A stretch of DNA of 64,000 nt. Origin: Leptasterias polaris. Taxonomy: Eukaryota > Echinodermata > Asteroidea > Forcipulatida > Asteriidae. The notes beneath the pieces were generated by a model that was not told the origin of the DNA, made no database searches, and saw only the letters and a program-made list of their open reading frames with translations. Positions within the stretch are counted from its first letter, which is position 1. Each line of letters starts with the position of its first letter. The stretch spans positions 434,001 to 498,000 of the forward strand of contig JAZGTN010000011.1 in the NCBI GenBank assembly GCA_037783415.1, read 5' to 3'. This document shows, piece by piece, positions 25,701-37,700 of this stretch. A program made the translations under genes and the position numbers.

Positions 25701-28700
25701 TTTGGAAGGAGCCCGAGAAGCGGATTGAGTTTTCAGTTCCCACCTGTATGATGGATTTAGTTTCATCCAAAACCTTATAAAGATGGGCTGAAAGGTCTAT
25801 ATGAGTTTTGTATCGCACTCATTTTCCAATAGACTGTGCAAGTCTCGCGCGCTTCGAACTTCCGGGACCATAGTGGTCCCAACCATATGGAGTTTTACGT
25901 GGGCGAGATTTTGTTTCGTCAATTATTTTAGTTTAACGTAGTTTGTGACCTAGAAAATTATACATGTTGTTGGGAACGCAATACTAAGTGATAACAAAAT
26001 ATGAAAGTAAAACCAATTCAACAATATAACGAAGAAAACCCGAGAATTAAACTTGACCTCAGCTTCCGGTTATTGCAAAAAATTAAGAATTTTGTGCTCA
26101 CCTCCGATCATAAAACTTATGTAAAAGCTTGTTTTGGATGCGCGATTATAATTGCCAGATGCTGTAATTGCAAAGCGAACCCTTTTCATTGCAGTCTATG
26201 GTGTTGAGGCGTCGGCATTCCTCTTTAAACTGCGATACGGGTCAATTTAAAACCCGTTTGACCTTCACGAATCTGCGTAAGGGGTTTCTAAAAAGTTAAC
26301 ATCAAAAAAGCATCTTTGTCCCAGAGTTTTAATTTGTTTTTAATAATAATTAACACACTTTGGCGTATTTTTTTTAAAAGCTAAAACTAATTTCATGAAA
26401 TTGTAATGATTTATTTTTGTTGTTCAGATTTTGTCATGAGATATAATTTAAAACAAAGATTTGATTTCAGAAATAAAAATGTTCTTCATTTGACGTGTTT
26501 TCTCGTTCGGATACGCGCGAGACTTGCACAGCCTATAGATAGTGTTCATGAGAGTGGGAAATAACGTTTCTCTAACCAAAAACAAATGGGTCTGTACATT
26601 CCAAAGAGGAATTTCTGCACCAGTCATAAGCTCAAATCAAAGCCGTTTTGATTGAATGTCATCAGAATTCAGAAATGATCTGAAAAATGTACAGACCATA
26701 TCTTTGGAATGTGATGTCATCAAATGTTTTCGGATTTTGACATGAATTGAGGGGTATCAAACATTGTGACATTTTACCCCACTTTAATGTGAGGTGAGAG
26801 ACTTGTAACTTTTTTTCTACTTTCATGAGGACTCTATCTATTGGAAAATGAGTGGATCACAAAATTGAATTTGACATTGAAGCCCCTCTTTAAACTTAAC
26901 AATCTGTCTCCTCTAAACAGGTGTTTCCAACCAATAAGTGATAGACCTTACGCATTGACACCATTCTACCGCCATCTTAGATGCAAACTGATGATGTATG
27001 CAGAGTGCAGATGATTGGCCATCGAGCGAACTTTTTAAGACCCTTGTGGGGGCACCATACTTCAGTGAAGTCACATACACAAAAAGAGTCTATCCTGTTC
27101 ACGAGTGACGTAATCCCACTGTAAGCCACGCCCACTCCAAATAAACTGGCTCCACTGATTACCATTGGAGTTGTATTGAGTTGCATTGAACCAGTTTTTC
27201 TTTGATAATTTAGGCAAGAAAAGTTAGACTTTCATAGTTGGACTTGGCTTTTACATAGATTCTTCATAGACTAAAGTTTTCTCAGAATTAAAAGGTTCTG
27301 TCATAGTAAGAAACACATTTGAACAATGAATCGATAATTTGGGTAAAATTACACACAAAAGAATGGCAGCTTTGGGCGTGCAGTGACTACGCACCCTTGA
27401 GACCCAATGATACCAACAGGACAGACATTGTTGAGACGACAGTGGTTTTATAACCAGAAAGAACTGATCAAAGTACCCTACATTTACCTTGAGATTAGAG
27501 ACATGTCTATCTGCATCATTTTCCGCAATACAAGCCTGTAAAGAAAAACAAACCAGTGTTAAAAAGAATATCTTTAAAGACAAAGTAACTTGATCTGTAC
27601 CTAATTATAAGTTATGAATTGTTACATAAACAACACAATGCCAAAACAGACAAAGAAATACTCAACATAACCTGTGGGAAAGTGATGGAAGTGAGTTGGC
27701 CATGTTCCAAAAGAAACACAGCCTGCCACTACAGGACAGCGACGACACATGTCTTTGAGGAAAGGGCGAAATTGGGACACCATGGGGTGGAGAAAAACGG
27801 GAGACAAGTTGGATGGAGGTCTTGAAATGAAACCAAGGTTTGGGCCATAAACAGTATGGACTGGAGAGAGTGTACTTCAGTTTTAACATGCCACAAGGCC
27901 CGAGGAGAAAAGGTGAGGTGTGAGAGGAGAGCCCAGGCAAATCTTGGGGCAGGGAATGGGAAAGGAAGAAGAGGAAACTGTGGCACTGGCCACCTTCTTA
28001 ACCTGTCCAAAATCTGTCCCAAATTCACGTTAAAAGTTTCATGGCCTGATTTTCACCAAAATAAATTCTTTTACGAGGTTGTTCTCTGAACAAATTTTGA
28101 CAGATGATGCCATTTCCAAACGAAAAGCATACAAAAGCTTTTGCATTTTAAGCAACAGACAATGCTTAAAAGAATATTTAACATGCAAATTTAATTGTAT
28201 ATGGCTGATGGAGGTTGAAATAATGTCGGGATCCCGACAATAACTAATTTTTAGTTTTAGATCAACTACCACTTATCGTTGGCAGATTTTGAAAGCTAAT
28301 AACTTTCTTGAATCTAGCTACTTAATCTATAGCTACTTAAAATTTAAAACTACATTTTTGTGTCAAATGGGCAAAAACAAAAAAGTATAGCATTTTTTTA
28401 CACAAAAACAAAAAAAATGACACTTATAAGTGATAACCCTTTCCCCCATCCATTAAAAACCGGTTCTAATTAGCTAAAACAAAAAAGGAAACCATTATAA
28501 TGGTTTCCTTTTTTGTTTAACAATAAACCTTAGTTTATTTGTATCTACCAGTGTAGTAAGACAAGACTTCCACAGGTTTTATGGAAATGGGTGGAGGAAC
28601 ACGTCCGTTTGGTGAAAACAAAAATGAATCCAAAAAACTGTTCATATCCAAGAGTGAAGTCATCACTAGTCTGCAAAAAATACTTACCTCCAAGATCGCT

Positions 28701-31700
28701 TTGACTGCAGGATCAGTGTGGCTGGTACTCAAGTCATGTCTGTAAAATAAATGTCCTTTGTTAGAAAGAAATCTGGGATAGAGTATCTGGGCTGGTGATA
28801 ATACATTTTAGGGCAAAATTTGAAAATTCCCAAATAAATAGGATATTCTGTACAGAGTATTTAGGTATATGTCATATATCACTTAATGTTTACTGTATCG
28901 GCTCAGAGCAGAAAGGACTTGTAAAAATTCCTACAAGCATATTAGGTATGAGTCCTTTCTGCTCTGAGCCGACTGGGTCTTTCTAGGTCTTATAAGTCAA
29001 TTCTGGTGTCAGATTTGGTGCTTTGGCAACCAACAAATGGAAAGAGGAGCAGAGGAAGGCCAAACAAAACATACATCAACCGACTATGTGAAGACTCCAA
29101 CCTGACCTGTGAGGACATGAGGCAGCTGCATGCTGGACAGGAACATTTGAAAAGCCATCACAAATGTCTGGTGGTAGCCATTGGAATGGAATGGAAGTCC
29201 ATTCTGTCCTGAGTCTTTCTGGGTCTTATATTAGTCCTTTCTGCTCTGAGCTGACTGGGTCTTTCTAGGTCTTACAAGTCCTTTCTGCTCTGAGTTGAAT
29301 AGGTCTATCTAGGTCTTATAAGTCCTTTCTGCTCTGAGCTGACTGGGTCTTTCTAGGTCTTATAAGTCCTTTCTGCTCAGAACCAACTTGGTCTATGTAG
29401 GTCTTATAAGTCATTTCTGCTCCGAGGTGACTGGGCTTATCTAGGTCTTATAAGTCCTTTCTGCTCAGAACCAACTTGGTCTATGTAGGTCTTACAAGTC
29501 CTTTCTGCTCTGAGTTGAATAGGTCTATCTAGGTCTTATAAGTCCTTTCTGCTCTGAGCTGACTGGGTCTTTCTAGGTCTTATAACTCCTTTCTGCTCTG
29601 AACCAACTGGGTTTATCTAGGTCTTATAAGTCCTTTCTGCTCTGAGTCAACTAGGTCTATCTACGTTTTATAAGACATTTCTGCTCTGAGCTGACTGAGT
29701 TTATCTAGGTCTTATAAGTCCTTTCTGCTCTGAGTCAACTAGGTCTATCTACGTTTTATAAGACATTTCTGCTCAGAACCAACTGGGTTTATCTAGATCT
29801 TATAAGTCCTTTCTGCTCAGAACCAACTGAGTCTTTCTCGGTCTTATAAGTCCTTTCTTCTCTGAGTCGACTAGGTCTATCTAGGTTTTATAAGACATTT
29901 CTGCTCTGAGCTAACTTGGTCTACTTAGGTCTAAAGTCCTTTCTGCTCTGAGCCGACTTAGCTCTATAGTCCTTTCTGCTCTGAGCCGACGATCGCTTGT
30001 CTCAAATGCTTACCGAAAAAAGAGGTTGCTGTCCCCGTATTCCTCCTTCTTTATCCATCCAGCCAATGAGATCACAGCAAGGGCTCGGTCAGGGTAGTGG
30101 GTCGCTAGATGCCACGCTCCATGACCTCCCATAGAATGTCCTGCAAAGAGGACACTGTATGCGTCTGCTTTGTTTGGGATCCATGGCGCGTCACTGGTCA
30201 GCTGCCAAAAATAAAAATAAAAAGTGTTATCGAGATTTACTCCAATATTATCAGTAAATGGACAAGTCTCCTTACTCACATTACGATGACCATGGAATTG
30301 TTTGGTTTTTGTTTTTGTTTTGTTTTGATAACTGGTTTTCTAAATATTTGTTACTTGATATGCCCAAATTTGATAATAAATGACAAAAAGGAGTTGGAAC
30401 ATTTGTATCATTGGATTGATGTTTCAACCCTAGCAGAGTCTTTCTTGAAGTCTAAATGAGGAAAGACTCCGAGGACGCCTTTGAGATGGCTGCCTTTGAG
30501 ATAGACTCTGCTAGAGTCATAACATCAGGCTATTAAAAAGCTTTGTGACAATAATAAATATCAACAAGGTGAGGCTGAGCGGTTAAGAGCACTGGACTAG
30601 AGCTCTGGTGTTTCTGATCACCAGAGTGTGGGTTTGAGTCCTAGTTGTGGCACTTGTCAAGCTTGTTTCCTTGAGTAAGATACTTTACTATAAGGTCCTG
30701 TGTACTGGGATTGTCAGTGCACATAAAAGAACCCAGAACACTTATCGTGAAAGAGTAGGGATTAACCCCGGTGTTTCTGGTTCACATAGCAAGCACCCTT
30801 GTTTACAAAATTTCCTCAGGCTTGCCAGTTACAGTGATTAAGTTCACCCATGAGGCATCCTTGGTTTCTTTACCATAAATGTGTATAATAATAAGATCAT
30901 AATAAATAATAATCCTGTGGTCACTGTAAATTGATCAACCATAGAATTTACAAGAAGTGTCTACCTGACCATCAAAAGCATGGGCCTTATATTAGGCCCT
31001 ACACTGTAGGTAACATACATGTAACTAAATGCTTTAGACAGAGTAGCTTCTAGCTACCAGGCAAGTTCAGCGGTCTAGTGGTATGAAATTTGTTCTAGAA
31101 TTGCAAAGGTCGTGGGTTCAAATCCCACCTGAGCAATATTTAAAACAAATTCCACGAGACTCAGGAATGTTTTGAGTGTACAGTGCTTGACACACTGGTG
31201 TAGGGTATAACGCAAATAATGTTCTTTACTCCGATGCAAATTGAACATTTTAAAAGTCATTTGGTTATTCTCTGCTATAAGGATTCAGACTGCCTCCGGC
31301 TACCGGTCAAGCTCAGTGGTCTAGTGGGAAGACATCTGCTCCAGAATGGCAAAGGTGTTGGGTTCTACAGGTCTTGGGTATACAGTGCTTAACACACAAC
31401 GGTGTAGGATAAAACACAAACAGTATTCTTTATACCCAATGCAAATTAAACATCTATTGAAGTTTATACAAATTTGTTTTGCTGTAAACTATAGTTATGA
31501 TTTAGTTCTAACCTGCTGAAGAGTTTGCAATGAAGTCATCGCAGTTAGAGCCCCAGGTCCTTCCCAATTGTGAGCACCATGTCTGTGTGCATAAACAAAT
31601 CAATCCAGCAATATCAAGTACAAGGCTTTTTATGTCTGAGAGGCATTTTGATTTCTCAGGGAATGAATGGTATATAAGCAGGGCAATGCACCATCTCTAA

Positions 31701-34700
31701 TGACTAGGGTCAATCTGAAACATATAAGACGCCAAGACTTCATAACAATAACATAGTGGTCTTCTTTCACTTGATACATTTTGCTGTTAGCCTCAGCCAA
31801 GCAATGGGCAGTCTTGATGGAGCAGTTCAAGGGGCAATAGTAGATTTTCAGTTGATATAGCGCCCTCTAGTCTGGCAGGGGGAATTTGAACAAGAAGGTC
31901 TCAATGCAAGGGGTAATGACAACAGTGAGGAATACTTTTGATATATGTAATTTTCCAACCTCGTTTCTAGTGTTGTATGATATCACTGAGTCACCCACAA
32001 TGCCTTGCTCGATCGTAACCCCTGGAAGTGTGTCTTTGAAGTATCTAAATATATTATATATTTGAATTAGGTCTGTGGGTGATCCACTCTACGAGCATGC
32101 TCAAAATGGCAGCCCACAAAAGAGGCATCAGGTGAAAGAGCAACTGGTCCCCTCTCATTCTTTGTTGATCTGTGACATGTCAACTGTATGCAGTTTAGGT
32201 TGACAGTGTAAAAACACGATTCATTTGAAGTGGATTGCGTCAAAATACTTGCATTTTAGGTACTGCGAGGCTGGTACTCTTCCACATACTCATGCTGTAC
32301 CATCCCATTTAAAAAAAGTTACTCAAGTATTAGAAGTTCATTTTCTTACCGTGTTGGAGCCAAGACCCATGCGTTCTCCAGCCCAAAAATCCAGTTGCCA
32401 TCTTGCATCTGTTTATAACTGTCTGCTTGGTTTTGAGCTCCAACCCCTGAGTGACCAAGTATGAAGATCACAGAGTTGGAAGAACATTAGTTTTTAAAAG
32501 AAAAGATTCTTTCGACCCTTCTCGTCTTCAAGGGACGAGTCTGAAATCTGTACTCTTGTAAAATATCAATAAAGTATGCAAGGTGAAAAAATAATACGGG
32601 ATTCAAAATTGATTTACGGACTTACTAAAATAGTAAGTTAATGTCTTATTAATATTAAACCATATAATAAGCCCCTAAATGTAATGAGGAAAAATCCCAC
32701 TCCATAGGACCTTTACATTACGGGAAAGCTCCATTAAAGAATTTCCAAGTTTTGGCTGAAAAACTCGGAAAGTCTCCATCCTTTTCAGTGAGAGGGTGTG
32801 TTTAGATTGCCATTACTTGTTGAATCAACAAACTTCATGGATGAGCAGTTAACCATCATCATCATTCGGCTGCGGAGCAGGCGACCACAAATTTCCTCCA
32901 GTTGCTGCGATCCTGGGCCAAGTTAACCTCCCTGGGCGCAGTCAGCAACATAACTGGCTGGCAGTTTTTAAAACCCACAAAATGTTTTCATATACTGTGC
33001 ATGAAGATCCAATTATAGACTTATAGAGTCCACTGTTTGGACAAGGAATTCCTGGTGATAACAGGCAAGACTGGTGGTTAAGACAAAAAGGATGTATAAC
33101 TCCGGCCTCTTTCTTTAATGGAGCTTTCCCGTAATGAACTCTTTCAATTTCAAGCAAGCAGGACCTGCAGTTGGCTTGTCATATCACTAGTCTGTCAGCT
33201 TTTTCATTAGTCAATATTTCCAAATGAAATAGAGATGCTTTTCAACACTGAACTAGCCAGTCAGACAACTTGGGGAGAATTTTGACTGAACCTCTGGTGT
33301 TTCAACTAGCAATTGGCCAGCGGACCACTGTCACTATCATGCTTCACTGCGCGATTAATCAAAAAATCATCACTTTAACCCTCCTACTGTTCGCAACATT
33401 TTCAAGTGAGTTGACCAACCATTTGAAACCATTCAACTGCCAAAGTTGTGTATGGTGGCACAACTGTGCACAGAACTAACTGTGTACTGTGTACATGCAT
33501 TCCCTCATGGTATCATATTGCAAGGCTGGCATAGCTTATCTATCATTCAAAACCACAGTGAATGGTATTGAATGGTCAGACAGCAAGAGGGTTAAGGGAG
33601 CATTTTTCAAATGTTAATGTTGAATCGCGAGTAGAGTGCTTTGTCTAATGAACTCAATTTGCAATGTCAAGTCCTTTTGGTTTAACAAACTAAAACTCAA
33701 TTTACCTGTCCCATGGAGAGTAAGCAGAACCTGTGGACAGAAATTAACAAAGTTTACAAATGGACAAAAAAATGCACTTGTTAAAAAAAAAGAGGGGATC
33801 AATTCTGGCAGTCTTTCTAAATTACAGATTGTGAATATTCTACCATTCACTCATTTTGGTTGATAAGCCGTTTACAATAGGTCTTGCTTTTTTCTTAAGT
33901 TCGTGTTTTCATGTATGAATGTGTCAAGGGGAAGTATACCTACCGGGCATATCAAACCAGGACAGTCCATTAAAGGGCGGATTGCAGCCGCATGTTGTAC
34001 CTGTTATCAAATTAAGAAAAAGCATTAGGAAAAGTTACTATAACAGTTTTTCCTTCACAAAAATAACAATATACAACTAATAAATGTCTATAATAATGAT
34101 GATAATAATACTAGAGATTCAGTTTTTGTTTACCACAAAAACAAGGTGTTCGTGGTGAGTGATTTAATAAATAGGTAACGACAATATACCTTATCAATCC
34201 AATTCCTGGTTCAGGAGTTATGAACTTTTCAAAAATTAAACATCAACTTCCACTTTCGACCGGAAGTCGAGGTCAAATAGGGTTTCATGTTGATTAGTTT
34301 ATGAAGACCTTTCAGATGATGTATAGATTGAAAAAATCCAATGTGTGGTTTAGAAGTTATGATTTTTTGAAATAATAAATTTTAACTTCCGGTCACAATC
34401 AATAGAGGTCACGCTTGGTAGCTTTGGTGAAGTCTTCGAAGTCCTTTCTGTTGACATATTATACATGATAAAAATCAAATATGTGGTTCAGGATTTATAG
34501 TTTTTAAAACATTAAAAAGCAACTTCCGACTTTAACCGGAAGTCAAGGTCAAACGGGGTCACATAATGTGTAGCGCATGATTAGTTTATTACTACCTTTC
34601 AGATGATGTATGAATTGTTAAAATCCAAAGTTTGGTTCAGCAGTTATGAATTTTTCAAATATTAGATGGACCACCTCTGTGATGCAATGCGAAATATATT

Positions 34701-37700
34701 CCTAAATGAACCTACTTCTGAGAGAATACGCTTGAGAAACATAATTTAAATTTTGAGTGGCCAGGGCAAGGTTGTTTACACGTTAATACGCTATCGTGCA
34801 TCGTCAATGCAGTTCAACTGATAGGTGCTTGTTATTGTCCTTGTTCGACCAGATGTAAAGGTAAAAATGTTGTCATCTCTGTGCAAAAGTTTGAGCAGGC
34901 TTAACGGCCTACACCCTGATACAAAAATTATGCTGAAATGATCAGCAGTTTTAAAGATATGAATATGATAAGATATTTAGAAATTTTCAACTTCCGGTTT
35001 GAACCGGAAGTCAGTTCAAATGTTGTAAAGGTTCTGTGTAGCATTTGTCAAACTCTTAACGACCTATCCGATGATGTGTAGATTGTACAAATCCATTCAG
35101 TGGTTGATGAGTTATGATTTTTTGGATAAGTTGGAAAAAAAGGAAAAAAAACGAAGGCGAACTTCGACCCAGGGTAACAACGCGGAAGTTAAGGTCGTAC
35201 GATTTTGGCGTTAACTTTTCAAATGTTGCCCAAGTCTTGATCTATCCGATGCCTAAGTATGAACATCATAGTTTTCGTATTCGTTGAGATACAGCAAAAA
35301 GCAAATGGTCATTTTTCAACTTGAAAAACCTTGTAATTCGACACCTGATGACGTCATCATGACGAAATTGTTCAAGTGCCGTCCTCATGTTGAGTTACAA
35401 GTATCTGCCAAGTTTCAAGGTTCAACTAAGTTTCTTTTTTGAGTTAAATGACAGAGAAGAGTTGCGTGGAAGAAGAAGATTCTGAAGAAGAAAAAAAAAC
35501 ACAGAACAAAAACAATAGGTGTTCGTGCACATGTTGCACGAACACCTAAAAAAGCATTTAAATAGTGCCAAAATCCCCCTAAAAAGACGCTCAAGGCGCT
35601 TTACAGATATAAACATGTAAAACAAGCCAATAAACATACCGAAAAATATAAAACAACTGTACACAGAAACAGGAATTCCATGAAGCCATAAAAAACAAGA
35701 AACTACTAAAAACTTAAAATACTACAAAAGGTATTAAAAAGAAGCTATAAAAAGGGGAGAGGGCACATGCACCCTCAGCCAGATCCTCAACATCTGGCTA
35801 TAAACAAAAATTATTTAAAAAAACAGACGAGTTCAATGGTGAGAATTTTGTTCATTCACTGCGAGATGGAAGATTCCGTTCAACTATTCTCTCCATTGCA
35901 CAAACGAAAAACACTTGTTTTGTATAAGATCCAAGTAGATCTTTGTCTTTTGATTAGAGGATAAAACTATAAGAATAAAACAAACAGTACTGGATTGTTT
36001 TTTGGCATCCATGAGGAGGGTGCTTTGTAATGCTGTATACAATGCATGGTGTTGTCTTGCAAGCAAGAATGGGACAAAAATACTTAGTGAATTGTACCAA
36101 AATGTATAGTTTATAACGTAGGACATGTAATGGCTTGATTAGTGAATGCCATGTGACCTACAAATCCTCCAATCAAAAGACATATTCTAAACACTAGGGC
36201 ATTTTCTATTTGACCTGACTACCTTATTTGCCCCTTAACACCTCCATCAACATGCTACTCCATCAACATGCAGACTTTCGAGTCACAGTGTTTGAGTACA
36301 CTTTTGTTAATCCTGGCAAACTTGTATATTGTATGATTGTTTTTTGAGAAATGGCCCAATAAATAATAATAATAATGCTAATGAAAACATCCACCTAATC
36401 TGGTGTAGAAAATATTTCTTTCAGAGCCCGAAAAACAGAATTCCCCAGTGCTGTACTGAAAACAAATTGTAACGCAGAACAAACCTACCGATCCATCATG
36501 GTCAATAAATGTGAATATGAACGACTCAGTCGCCTTCCGACATCTCAGTGTAATGGTAATCTGCTGAGAGCCAGTGCCTGCTGAAGATACCTCCAAGGGT
36601 AACCTAAAGATAGATTAAGTAAAAAAATACATACAATGATTAAGTAAAAAAATACATACAATGAGTCGATGCACTAGGTTGCCTTTTGACATCTCAGAGT
36701 TGCGGTAAACTGCAGTGAACCGCTCCCTGTCAAAGACACCTCCAAGGGTAACCTAGAGATAGAGTGAGTAAACAAATACATACAATGAGTCAATGCACTA
36801 GGTTGCCTTTTGACATCTCAGAGTTACGGTAAACTGCAGTGAACCGCTCCCTGTCAAAGACACCTCCAAGGGTAACCTAGAGATAGAGTGAGTAAACAAA
36901 TGCATACAATGAGTCAATGCACTAGGTTGCCTTTTGACATCTCAGAGTTACGGTAAACTGCAGTGAACCACTCCCTGTCAAAGACACCTCCAAGGGTAAC
37001 CTAGAGATAGAGTGAGTAAACAAATACATACAATGAGTCGATGCACTAGGTTGCCTTTTGACATCTCAGAGTTGCGGTATTCTGATGAGAGCCAATGGGA
37101 GCCAAATGAAGGGACTGTAACACTTGAGTCATATGACTTCTACGACTAGCTAGTGTAAATATACAAGCAGTTATGATTCGCAATTTTTATGATCAAGCAT
37201 GCCGAGTAAGCTATGTATGAAGCTTTGCATGGTGTGGATAACAGGAAGGAACTATTACTAGATAACTTGCAAATACAACCATGAAGATGAGAAGAGTACT
37301 GTTTGAAACGTCGAGACCACAACAACGGCTCTTTTCAGAGCCAACACTCCTCCCAAAAGAGATTCACACACGGTTGTGTAGGGAACACAACTGTGCCCTC
37401 AATCTTTCTTTTTGGCACCTCATGCCTTTCTGTTTTTGCTGGAGTCTGTATGAGACAGACACACACACATGGCATAGTTGTGTCTCTATTTCTCTCCATT
37501 TTGTGCCTGGGCATGGCTCAGGCAATTTTTTCTTATACTCTGGTTGTGAGAGGGTATTTGTCAGAGAACCCCCAGTAATGGTTTTTTTAATGTTTTCTGT
37601 TTAATACTGCTAGTTTTCACCTAGTGTTTCTTTGAGCTGAGGATTAAATTGAGTTCATCCTATTAATTCCTAGATTCTCGTCAACCTGTGAATTAATATT

